Part shown: one piece after another, positions 33,902 to 41,907 of the stretch
How the letters are laid out: each line of letters starts with the position of its first letter
Position numbering within the stretch: position 1 is the first letter of the stretch
NCBI RefSeq assembly: GCF_009258225.1
Contig: NZ_CP043617.1
Location: 806,001 to 870,000 of the forward strand
DNA: 64,000 nucleotides
Origin: Sulfurimonas lithotrophica
Lineage (GTDB): Bacteria; Campylobacterota; Campylobacteria; Campylobacterales; Sulfurimonadaceae
Direction of reading: 5' to 3'
Position numbers and translations under genes: made by a program
Notes under the pieces: model-generated
Databases searched by the model: none
What the model saw: only the letters and a program-made list of their open reading frames with translations
What the model was told of the DNA's origin: nothing

Positions 33902-33907
33902 TATAAG
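33902..33907 (+). promoter_or_regulatory. Possible -10 box of the hydABC operon
   Basis: TATAAG in the 125-base spacer upstream of hydA, just before the TetR-like operator. No -35 is evident, as is usual in this phylum. Confidence 0.4.
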
Positions 33908-33939
33908 TTATCTTAAAGTTTTATTCCATTAAAATTGAA

Positions 33940-33959
33940 TGAATGATTATTCAGTTTTA
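33940..33959 (+). promoter_or_regulatory. TetR-type operator candidate upstream of hydA
   Basis: TGAAT-GATT-ATTCA is a perfect inverted repeat (33940-33953) followed by GTTTTA. The pattern TGAA-N5-ATTCAGTTTTA recurs with the same spacing upstream of the nickel permease/hyp operon at 45554-45573. A further TGAA half precedes it at 33936. Confidence 0.6.
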
Positions 33960-33987
33960 GAATATCAAGTAATTGAAAGGGTGGATT

Positions 33988-35226
33988 ATGGTTGAGAGAA
34001 GAGAAGCTTTAGCTAAGATGTTTAGTGCTAAAGGGTCAAAAATAAATACTAATCGCGGTACTGAGTATTATGATTCTTTAATGCAAACAATGACTAAAAG
34101 ATTAAATGAGCTTGAACAAACCGAGGTGGCTACAAAAAATTCCATAGCAAATGTTTTGGAAGCAGAAGGCTTGAATAGAAGAGATTTTATGAAGTGGGCA
34201 AGTGCTACCTGTGCGGCTTTAATGCTTCCTTCTAATTTTACTCCGCTTGTCGCCAAAGCGGCTGAACTTATGAACAGAGTACCTGTAATCTGGCTTGAAC
34301 TTCAAGATTGTGCAGGAAATTCCGAAGCTATTTTAAGAAGTGATGCTCCTACTATAGATGAATTAATTTTAGAGGTTATATCTTTAGAGTTTAACGAAAC
34401 TATTATGGCAGCAGCAGGGCATCAGGCAGAAGAGCATCTAGAAGAGGCTATGCACACTTTTAAGGGAAAATATCTTTGTGTCGTAGAAGGTGCAATTCCT
34501 ACAGGTATGAATGGTTTTTACGGAACCATAGGTGCTACGGGGGAGACATTTGAAGAACATCTTTTACGTGTTGCTAAAGATTCTGCAGCTTTAGTTGCAG
34601 TAGGTACTTGTGCTACATTCGGCGGTGTTCCTGCTGCTGCTCCAAACCCGACAGGTGCAGTCGGTGTTCAAGATATCGTAAAAGGCAAGCCTATCATTAA
34701 TATTCCTGCTTGTCCTGCAAATCCTGCAAATATTACCGGAACAATTTTGCATTTCGTTCTAACGGGACAAGTTCCAGAGTTAGACCATCTAAACCGTCCG
34801 AAATTTGCATTTGGATACAGAATCCATGACAACTGTGAAAGACGTGCACACTTTGATGCAGGTGAGTTTGTTGAAGAGTGGGGTGACGAGGGTGCTAAAA
34901 ACAACTTCTGTTTATATAAAATGGGTTGTAAAGGTCCTATGACTTTTAATAACTGTTCAATCGTAAGATACAACGAAGGTGTTAATTGGCCAATCGGTTC
35001 CGGTCACGGTTGTATCGGATGTTCTGAACCGCAATTTTGGGATAAATACGCTCAAGAGCGTCCAATGGCAGATACTCACTTTAAAGCTCCGACCGGCGGG
35101 GTTGAAAAAACTGTAGATGAATTTGGTTTAGGATTATTAACGGCAGCGGGTATAGGTATAGGTGTACATGCGGTTGCCAGTGCTGTTGGCGGGAAAAAAG
35201 AAGAATGTAAAGAAGGAGCTGAATAA
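33988..35226 (+). CDS. hydA: [NiFe] uptake hydrogenase small subunit, Tat-exported
   Basis: 412 residues from ATG 33988, which has AAAGGG at a good distance; a TTG at 33973 is in frame but lacks a site. The Tat motif NRRDFMKWA lies at R64-R65, after an unusually long leader that itself begins ERREALAKMF. The mature part has proximal-cluster Cys C108 (DCAGNSE), GTCATFGG and PACPANP; distal H-x-x-C (IHDNC) and NNFCLYKMGC; medial NNCSIV and GCIGC. The second proximal Cys is Asn (N111). A C-terminal hydrophobic helix (LLTAAGIGIGVHAVASAVGG) anchors it. It carries electrons from HydB to cytochrome HydC in the periplasmic face. Stop overlaps hydB by one base. Confidence 0.92.
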   Translation: MVERREALAKMFSAKGSKINTNRGTEYYDSLMQTMTKRLNELEQTEVATKNSIANVLEAEGLNRRDFMKWASATCAALMLPSNFTPLVAKAAELMNRVPVIWLELQDCAGNSEAILRSDAPTIDELILEVISLEFNETIMAAAGHQAEEHLEEAMHTFKGKYLCVVEGAIPTGMNGFYGTIGATGETFEEHLLRVAKDSAALVAVGTCATFGGVPAAAPNPTGAVGVQDIVKGKPIINIPACPANPANITGTILHFVLTGQVPELDHLNRPKFAFGYRIHDNCERRAHFDAGEFVEEWGDEGAKNNFCLYKMGCKGPMTFNNCSIVRYNEGVNWPIGSGHGCIGCSEPQFWDKYAQERPMADTHFKAPTGGVEKTVDEFGLGLLTAAGIGIGVHAVASAVGGKKEECKEGAE

Positions 35227-36974
35227 TGTCAAAATCACAACATATAATAGTAGATCCTATAACAAGGATAGAGGGACATTTAAGGGTTGAAGCTGTAATA
35301 GATGAGAACAATGTTATTACGGATGCATATGCTTCTTCAACTATGTTTAGAGGTATTGAGACAATTTTAAAAGGTCGTGATCCTCGTGATGCAGGACTTT
35401 TAGCTATGCGTATATGTGGAGTTTGTACAGGTACTCACTACCAAAGAAGTATAGAAGCGGTTGAAAATGCATTTGATATTACTATTCCAAAAAATGCCAG
35501 ACTGGTAAGGAACCTTATTCAAGGTGCATTATATATTCATGATCACGTAGTTCATTTTTACCATCTTCACGGACTTGATTGGGTTGATTTGGTAGATGCC
35601 CTAAAAGGCGATCCTAAAAAGGCTCAAGAGGAGTCTTTTAACTGGTCTAGGACTCCATACGGTGTTAGTGAATCTGAACTTATTCAAGTTAAAGAGCGTT
35701 TAGCTAAGTTTGTAAAACAAGGTCGTTTGGGAATATTTTCAAACGCATATTGGGGAAGCAAAGCATATAAACTTACACCTGAACAAAATCTTATTGCTAC
35801 GGCACACTACCTGCAAGCATTGGATTTGCAACGTGATGCTGCAAAACTTATGGCGATTTTCGGCGGTAAGATGCCACACCCGCAATCACTTGTAGTCGGT
35901 GGTGTAACTTGTGTTCAGGATATTCAAAATCCTGCTCGTATAGCACTATTTAAAACACTTCTTAAAAAGTTTACGCACTTTATTAAAACTGCATATCTTC
36001 CTGATTTGGCAATGGCGGGTGTAAAATATGTAGATGAAGCGCTTGACGGAACAGGGGCAGGACTGAAAAATTTTATGTCATACGGTGATTTTAAGCTTGA
36101 TGATACCGGTTTTTATAATGCTAAAAATCTATTTCCCAGCGGTGTAGTTTTAAATGGAGATTTATCAAAACTGCATCCTTTTGATCAAAGTAAAGTTGCT
36201 GAAGACGTAACCCATGCTTGGTATGATGCTTCAGGACCGCAACACCCTTATGATGGAACTACAAATCCTAACTACACGGGTTTAGAGAAAAAAGATGACG
36301 GATATGCATATCTAAAAACAAAAGAAAAATACTCTTGGATTAAATCGCCTATATATGATGATCATCGTGTTGAAGTCGGACCTCTTGCTCGTATGGTTGT
36401 GGGTGTTGCAGCAGGTGATGAGAGAATTACAAAATACGTAACTAACTTTTTAGCACTCCTTGGTGATAAACTAGGACTTGGAAAACCTGCTCCGACTGCT
36501 GCACTTTTCTCGACTGTTGGTCGTACAGCCGCTCGTGCTATCGAGACAGAACTTATGGCTGATGTTATGATTGAGTGGGTAGATGAATTAGCCGCTAACG
36601 TTGCTTCAGGTGATCTTAGTACATGGACAGAATTTGATTTTGACAAAGTAAGTAAAGATGCTAAAGGTTACGGTTTAGCCGAAGCTCCTCGTGGAGGTCT
36701 TGGTCACTGGGTAAAAATCAAAGACGGTAAGATAGAGAACTATCAAGCAGTAGTACCTTCAACTTGGAATGCTGCTCCAAGAGACTATAAAGATAGAATG
36801 GGTGCATACGAAGCAGCATTAATCGGAACAAAAGTAGCCGATGTGTCTCAGCCGATTGAGATACTAAAAACCGTGCACAGTTTTGACCCGTGTATAGCTT
36901 GTGCAGTTCATATTGTAGATACGAAGGGTAAGGAACTTAGCAAGTTCAAAGTAAGTACAAGCTGTTCTATATAA
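35226..36974 (+). CDS. hydB: [NiFe] uptake hydrogenase large subunit
   Basis: 582 residues, full length. It holds the Ni-Fe(CN)2CO site that splits H2. The N-terminal motif is RICGVC (C64, C67) and the C-terminal one is D554-P-C-I-A-C-A-V-H562, giving the four Cys ligands. A 20-residue tail follows H562 and would be cut off by the protease HydD once nickel is in place. It has no signal of its own and is exported together with HydA through Tat. Other landmarks are PITRIEGHLR near the start, GGKMPHPQSLVVGG in the middle and EAPRGGLGHW near residue 487. Part of hydABC, coupled to hydA by a one-base overlap and ten bases from hydC. Confidence 0.95.
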   Translation: MSKSQHIIVDPITRIEGHLRVEAVIDENNVITDAYASSTMFRGIETILKGRDPRDAGLLAMRICGVCTGTHYQRSIEAVENAFDITIPKNARLVRNLIQGALYIHDHVVHFYHLHGLDWVDLVDALKGDPKKAQEESFNWSRTPYGVSESELIQVKERLAKFVKQGRLGIFSNAYWGSKAYKLTPEQNLIATAHYLQALDLQRDAAKLMAIFGGKMPHPQSLVVGGVTCVQDIQNPARIALFKTLLKKFTHFIKTAYLPDLAMAGVKYVDEALDGTGAGLKNFMSYGDFKLDDTGFYNAKNLFPSGVVLNGDLSKLHPFDQSKVAEDVTHAWYDASGPQHPYDGTTNPNYTGLEKKDDGYAYLKTKEKYSWIKSPIYDDHRVEVGPLARMVVGVAAGDERITKYVTNFLALLGDKLGLGKPAPTAALFSTVGRTAARAIETELMADVMIEWVDELAANVASGDLSTWTEFDFDKVSKDAKGYGLAEAPRGGLGHWVKIKDGKIENYQAVVPSTWNAAPRDYKDRMGAYEAALIGTKVADVSQPIEILKTVHSFDPCIACAVHIVDTKGKELSKFKVSTSCSI

Positions 36975-36984
36975 GGAGTCAGTT

Positions 36985-37686
36985 ATGAGTTATAAAAAAA
37001 TAGAGCGAATGACGGGGTTTATGAGAATAAATCACTGGATAGTAGCTATCTGTATGGTTATAGCCGTAATAACTGGTTTATATATAGGGCATCCATATTA
37101 CCAAAGTTTCATAGCAGATCCAGCAGTAGATAAGTATGTAATGGCGTGGAATAGATGGGCTCATTTAATATCTGCTATTATTTTTGATGTTAGCAGTGTT
37201 GTTGTTGCTTATTTGTATTTCTTCTCAAGGTTTGAGAAGCCATATAAAAAGTTAATACCAAATGCAAAAAATCTTAGTGAATTTTTTGCAGTATTAGTAA
37301 ATTTGATTACGTTAAATAGAAATAAAAATTTTGATTCATCTCATGCAGACAGCTTTAATGCCGTGTACTTTTTTATATTTCACCTTATGTTAGCGTGGAT
37401 GCTTTTAACAGGCTTACAGTTATATGTACACGGTTTGGCACACGGTATGAGTTCAATTGGAGCTTGGTGGCCTTGGATGCTGCACCTTGTAACAGACTGG
37501 ACGGTTGTAGTAACAGGTGGAACTTATATGGATGTGAGAATATCCCATCATGCAACAATGTATCTGATTATTGCATGGGCGGCATTTCATATATACTACC
37601 AAATCTGGCGTACTATCTTCTGGCAAGAGGGCGATATAGGTATCGTAGTAGGCGGTTCTAAGTTTGTTAAAACGTCAGAGGAATAA
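36985..37686 (+). CDS. hydC: Cytochrome b subunit of the uptake hydrogenase
   Basis: 233 residues with four membrane helices at about 15-38, 53-75, 120-145 and 185-210. His residues for two b hemes lie in the helices (NHWIVAI, WAHLISAI, FHLMLAW, FHIYYQIW), as in the Ni-Fe hydrogenase cytochrome b family. It anchors HydAB to the membrane and passes electrons to menaquinone, so H2 oxidation in the periplasm builds the proton gradient. It starts ten bases after hydB with AAGGAG in front. A stem-loop spans its stop codon and separates it from hydD. Confidence 0.93.
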   Translation: MSYKKIERMTGFMRINHWIVAICMVIAVITGLYIGHPYYQSFIADPAVDKYVMAWNRWAHLISAIIFDVSSVVVAYLYFFSRFEKPYKKLIPNAKNLSEFFAVLVNLITLNRNKNFDSSHADSFNAVYFFIFHLMLAWMLLTGLQLYVHGLAHGMSSIGAWWPWMLHLVTDWTVVVTGGTYMDVRISHHATMYLIIAWAAFHIYYQIWRTIFWQEGDIGIVVGGSKFVKTSEE

Positions 37687-37698
37687 AATCCCTCTGAC
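37674..37698 (+). other. Stem-loop across the hydC stop codon
   Basis: GTCAGAGG / CCTCTGAC, an 8-bp perfect stem with a 9-base loop holding the TAA stop. No T-run follows, so it is more likely an mRNA stability or processing element than a terminator. Confidence 0.55.
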
Positions 37699-37701
37699 TA
37701 C

Positions 37702-37740
37702 GCTAGCCGCTATGGCACTAAAGCTAGCCTCTAAAGAGGC
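37702..37740 (+). other. Two further hairpins between hydC and hydD
   Basis: GCTAGC pairs with GCTAGC at 37723-37728 (15-base loop), and GCCTCT-AA-AGAGGC forms a second palindrome at 37727-37740; the two overlap by two bases and are mutually exclusive at the edge. Together with the stem at 37674 they fill the hydC-hydD spacer. Confidence 0.45.
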
Positions 37741-37760
37741 AGAAATGGAGTTGTAAAATA

Positions 37761-38327
37761 ATGAAAGTCGCAATCGTAGGTGCGGGCACTATCATCTTTA
37801 AAGATGAAGGTGTCGGTGTTTATGCTCAAAAATATATTGATAAAAACTATACATTTGAAGATGATGTTACACTTGTTGACGGCGGTGTACTCGGATTTCA
37901 GCTGATGACATATTATCAAGACTATGATAAAGTCTTAATACTTGATACTATCACAATGGAAGATGAGATAGGTTCTATCTATAACCTTCCAGCAAACGAG
38001 ATGCTGGGACTTGGTTCTTATAAGCAGACCGCTCATGAAGTTGAAATAGTCGAGATGCTGGAGATTTGTTCGGTTCTTGATAAAATGGCAGAAGTTAACA
38101 TCATAGGTATTATCCCTCAAGATATTATCAGTGTAAATATAGGTTTGAGCGATACAATTAAAGAGAAGTTTTTTCAGTTTATAAATGCCGCTATGGCAGA
38201 ACTTGATAAAGCAGGTATAAAATACAAAAAAAACGACAAAGAATATTCTTTAGAGGATGTTATATTGTCATATTCAAATCCACAAAGTGAGTATAAAAAT
38301 GGCTATCAAGCAAACTATCAAGTATAA
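37761..38327 (+). CDS. hydD: Hydrogenase maturation protease for HydB
   Basis: 188 residues of the HybD/HyaD endopeptidase family, which removes the C-terminal tail of the large subunit after nickel insertion. The start VGAGTIIFKDEGVG corresponds to the family's G-(I/V)-G-N-x-L-x-x-D-E-G-x-G; the nickel-sensing acidic residue is the Glu of DEGVG, the second ligand is the Asp of VLILDT and the third the His of SYKQTAHEVE. Asn of the first motif is Thr here. The tail is longer than in E. coli HybD and overlaps hydE by 29 bases. Its single substrate in this window is HydB, because HupL has no tail. Confidence 0.88.
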   Translation: MKVAIVGAGTIIFKDEGVGVYAQKYIDKNYTFEDDVTLVDGGVLGFQLMTYYQDYDKVLILDTITMEDEIGSIYNLPANEMLGLGSYKQTAHEVEIVEMLEICSVLDKMAEVNIIGIIPQDIISVNIGLSDTIKEKFFQFINAAMAELDKAGIKYKKNDKEYSLEDVILSYSNPQSEYKNGYQANYQV

Positions 38328-39711
38328 TTCTAACTCTGAGTATTTTGCAGGCTTTTTACAAGATATTGTAAAGAAAAGTGAAATAGCGGGTAAGGTCTCA
38401 AGAGCTGAAGACTCTGTAATACTGCTTTTGGATGATAGTGATATAAGTGCTATAGAGAGATTTTCAAACAATACTCAAAAGTTTATGCCTCACTCTATCT
38501 TTATGGGAAATATAGATACTATAAATGAAGATGCAGATATTACAAACAGCTCATTAGAGTCTAAAAACTATAATATCTCTTTGTGTCCAAAATGTTTGGA
38601 TAAACTTACAAACCCTTCAAGTTCTTCTTATCTTGATGACTCTATTACTTGTAATCATTACTCAAACAAACAGCCTTTAAAGGTTGAGGACAACAATGTA
38701 TATTCACCTCATTATAGTGAGGGTGATACACTTTTAGTAGTTGATTCATCAAAGTTAAATAACTTATTTATAATGACCGAAGATGAGATTAAAGCACTTC
38801 TCTCGATAGAGAAGCCAACAATAAAAGTAACTATAAAAGATGCCGGCTTAAAAAAGATAACTTCTAAGAACTATATAAAAATAAAATCTCCAAATACTGT
38901 AAAAGCTACAATGACGGCTTTAAATGCAAAAGACGGCGAGGTAGAGTACCTTTTCTTTGAAGAAACAGATACTTTGAGAGTGACTACGCTTCAAGGAAAT
39001 ATATTAATCATAAAAGACTCTCTAAATATATCAAATTCACTTGAAGATTTAGATGAAGACAGGGTGATAAACAGGTTTTTAAATATATCCAAAGAGGCAG
39101 GATTTTCTGAGGCTATATGTGCAAATTTAAGTGTAAAAAATGGAATTTCATTTTTAGTATCAAATAAACAAGAGACAAAATACACTCTAAAATTCGGCGA
39201 ATTTAGACTTGGCAGTATTTTAGAACTTATGAAGCTTGATGAGAAAAAACAAAAACTGCTTGTGAATTTTGAGAAAAAATATTCAAATATTATAGAAGAA
39301 TTTGAAAATAATCCAGAGTATAATCTTTTTGAGACTTTATCATGTATTTTTGAACTTAAAGGTAGAGACTTTGAGAATGTAAGTGATAAATCATTAGAGT
39401 TTCATGGAAACGGCGGGCTGAAAATAGATACATTTTTTAAAGAAGACGGGTTTGATTATGTATCGTTTTTAGGCTCGATTATGAGTTTTAAACTTGCCGG
39501 AACGGATGAGCATTATCTTGCGTATTCTACTTTTGAGGCTTTGGCGGATATGGCCATATCTACGTTAAACCAATTGAAAACAAAATATAAGATTGATAAT
39601 TTCGTTATGATGGGTGATATGTTTGAAAACTCAGTTCTTCACAGCCGTATAGTTAGTAAATTTTCTCTAGCAAATCCGTATTTTTCAAAAGGCTTTGCTA
39701 TAGATGACTAG
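38299..39711 (+). CDS. hydE: HydE, HypF-related hydrogenase accessory protein
   Basis: 470 residues from ATG 38299; the frame stays open upstream to ATG 38257, but the conserved-looking start is MAIKQTIKYN. I read it as a degenerate relative of HypF: the segment LCPKCLDKLTNPSSSSY followed by ITCNHYSNKQ resembles the C-x-x-C-L-x-x-(L/I) and C-x-x-C-G-P zinc fingers, with the second pair broken (C-x-H-x), and the C-terminus (HYLAYSTFEALADMAISTL, FVMMGDMFENSVLHSRI) resembles the HypF/Kae1 end. HydE in Wolinella is needed for an active Ni-Fe hydrogenase, as I recall; the exact step is unknown. The acylphosphatase part is missing. It lies between hydD and hypF with overlaps of 29 and 8 bases. Confidence 0.75.
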   Translation: MAIKQTIKYNSNSEYFAGFLQDIVKKSEIAGKVSRAEDSVILLLDDSDISAIERFSNNTQKFMPHSIFMGNIDTINEDADITNSSLESKNYNISLCPKCLDKLTNPSSSSYLDDSITCNHYSNKQPLKVEDNNVYSPHYSEGDTLLVVDSSKLNNLFIMTEDEIKALLSIEKPTIKVTIKDAGLKKITSKNYIKIKSPNTVKATMTALNAKDGEVEYLFFEETDTLRVTTLQGNILIIKDSLNISNSLEDLDEDRVINRFLNISKEAGFSEAICANLSVKNGISFLVSNKQETKYTLKFGEFRLGSILELMKLDEKKQKLLVNFEKKYSNIIEEFENNPEYNLFETLSCIFELKGRDFENVSDKSLEFHGNGGLKIDTFFKEDGFDYVSFLGSIMSFKLAGTDEHYLAYSTFEALADMAISTLNQLKTKYKIDNFVMMGDMFENSVLHSRIVSKFSLANPYFSKGFAIDD

Positions 39712-41857
39712 GAAACACTATTTTATAGAGGGTGTTGTCCAAGGTGTGGGATTTCGTCCCTTTATCTATAAAGTAGCTACAGAATTGGGTCTTAGTGGAT
39801 TTGTAAAAAATACGCCTGAGGGTGTTGAGATTGAACTCCAAGGTTGCATACAGAGTATTGAAGATTTTGAGAAAAATTTAAAAACAAAACTTCCCGTATT
39901 AGCACGTATAGATGCTATAGAGTCAAATTTTATTAAAGTTGAACAGTTTCAAAAATCATTTGAAATACTTCAAAGCGATGCAACGCAAAACAGCTCTAAA
40001 ACTACACTCGTATCTCCCGATATATCGGTTTGTGACGATTGTTTAAAAGATCTAAAAAATACTAGATTTAAAAACTATTTTGCTACAAACTGTACAAACT
40101 GCGGACCTAGATATTCCATAATAAAAACTTTACCGTATGATAGAAAAAATACCTCTATGCAAAAGTTTGAAATGTGCCAAGAATGCCAAAGAGATTATGA
40201 GAACCCGCAAAACAGAAGATATCATGCCCAACCAATATCGTGTCCAAATTGCGGGCCAAAACTAAGTGAGAGTATTGAACTAGCGGCTAAAAAGATTATA
40301 GAAGGCAAAATCGTAGCCATAAAAGGTATCGGCGGTTTTCATATAGTATGTGATGCAAGGGATGACAATGTTATCAGAAGACTGCGTAAATATAAAAACC
40401 GTCCTTCAAAGCCTTTTGCCATTATGTGCCAAAATATAGAACAGGTAAAAAAATTAGCCAAGCTAAATGATAAAGAGGTTGAAATTTTAGACTCTAAAGA
40501 GAGACCGATAGTCATTTTAAACAAAGAACAAAATTCTTTAATATCTGATTTAGTCGCTCCAAACATAGACAGAATAGGATGCTTTTTGCCATATACCCCT
40601 TTGCATCATATGCTTTTTGAATTTTTATACTTTCCAATACTTGCTACAAGTGCAAATCTCGGCGGTGAACCTATTATCACTACAAAAGAGATGATTAAAG
40701 AGAAGCTCCCCTTTGTTGATTTTATTTTAGATTTTGATAGAGATATAGTAAATGCCGTTGATGATTCAGTCGTTCAAGTTGTAAATAATAAAAAACAAGT
40801 ATTAAGACTAGCAAGGGGTTATGCTCCAAAAGTTATAAAAATACCTTTTAAAATAGATAAAAAAATCTTGGCAGTCGGAGCAAATCAAAAAGACACTATC
40901 GCCTTATCTTTTGAAGATAATATTATATTATCACCACACATAGGGGATTTGGATTCTTTAATGAGTTTAGAGTATTTTAAGCGGACTATAAAGACCTTTG
41001 AGGATTTTTATGATTTTAAACCCGAACTTATAGTACATGATAAGCATCCAAACTATGAGACTACAAAGTGGGCGAGAGAACAAAATATACAACTTAAGCA
41101 GGTTCAGCATCATTTGGCTCATATCTATGCTACAAAAGCAGAGTTTGGACTAAGCGGTGAGTATTTAGGGTTTAGTTTTGACGGAACGGGTTTTGGAGAT
41201 GACAAGACTTTATGGGGTGGAGAAATTTTTGTAGGTGATAAGAGAAAATATCACTTTAAACCTATAAAGCTTATAGGTGCAGATAAAGCTATAAAAGAAC
41301 CGCGTCGCGTTGCTTTATCTATGCTTTTTGACAATTATACTTTAGAAGAGATTTTAGAACTTGACTTAGCTTGTGTAAAAGAGTTTTCAAGCTCAAATAT
41401 AAAACTACTGCATCAAAGTTATATAAAAAACATCAATTCACCTCTTAGCTCATCGGTTGGCAGATTATTTGATGCTATTGCATCTATGGCAGGACTTCTT
41501 CAGATGCAGAGTTATGAAGGTGAAGCGGGACTTATGTGTGAGATGGCTTACAACTCAGATATAGAGGATACTTTCAAATATAAAATAGATGACGGTAAAA
41601 TAAATATAGAGTATGATTTTTTTGATAAAAACCTAGTTTCTAAGTTTATAAATACACTTGTTGATATAGTTTTTTATATATCTAAAAAAGAAAAAATGGA
41701 TGTTATATTAAGCGGCGGTGTTTTTCAAAATAAAACTTTACTTGAACTGATTATAAAAAAATTAAAAGATGAAAAAATAAAATACTACTTCCAGCAAAAA
41801 ACTCCTATTAACGACGGAGGAATCTCTTTAGGACAGATATACAATTATATTTCATAA
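39704..41857 (+). CDS. hypF: HypF carbamoyltransferase
   Basis: 717 residues. HypF converts carbamoyl phosphate into a thiocarboxamide on HypE, the precursor of the two CN ligands of the Ni-Fe site. Domains in order: acylphosphatase (EGVVQGVGFRPFIYK, residues 1-90), two zinc fingers (CDDCLKDL...CTNCGPRYS and CQECQRDY...CPNCGPK, residues about 105-185), YrdC-like (IKGIGGFHIVCDA through TSANLGGEP) and the Kae1-like C-terminal part (DGTGFGDDKTLWGGE, then VILSGGVFQNK). All motifs look intact. It ends the hydABCDE-hypF block and overlaps hydE by eight bases. Confidence 0.95.
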   Translation: MTRKHYFIEGVVQGVGFRPFIYKVATELGLSGFVKNTPEGVEIELQGCIQSIEDFEKNLKTKLPVLARIDAIESNFIKVEQFQKSFEILQSDATQNSSKTTLVSPDISVCDDCLKDLKNTRFKNYFATNCTNCGPRYSIIKTLPYDRKNTSMQKFEMCQECQRDYENPQNRRYHAQPISCPNCGPKLSESIELAAKKIIEGKIVAIKGIGGFHIVCDARDDNVIRRLRKYKNRPSKPFAIMCQNIEQVKKLAKLNDKEVEILDSKERPIVILNKEQNSLISDLVAPNIDRIGCFLPYTPLHHMLFEFLYFPILATSANLGGEPIITTKEMIKEKLPFVDFILDFDRDIVNAVDDSVVQVVNNKKQVLRLARGYAPKVIKIPFKIDKKILAVGANQKDTIALSFEDNIILSPHIGDLDSLMSLEYFKRTIKTFEDFYDFKPELIVHDKHPNYETTKWAREQNIQLKQVQHHLAHIYATKAEFGLSGEYLGFSFDGTGFGDDKTLWGGEIFVGDKRKYHFKPIKLIGADKAIKEPRRVALSMLFDNYTLEEILELDLACVKEFSSSNIKLLHQSYIKNINSPLSSSVGRLFDAIASMAGLLQMQSYEGEAGLMCEMAYNSDIEDTFKYKIDDGKINIEYDFFDKNLVSKFINTLVDIVFYISKKEKMDVILSGGVFQNKTLLELIIKKLKDEKIKYYFQQKTPINDGGISLGQIYNYIS

Positions 41858-41907
41858 TTCGCGAAATTATATTATATATTATGATATTTTAAGCCTAAGT
41901 GAGTAAA

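Noticed and set aside
37395-37661. 88-codon + strand frame inside hydC
   Set aside because: It is an out-of-frame shadow of a conserved membrane protein gene.
41862-41890. NikR or Fur box upstream of the TonB-dependent receptor
   Set aside because: The AT-rich repeats around TTCGCGAA are imperfect dyads and do not fit either consensus well enough in such AT-rich DNA.
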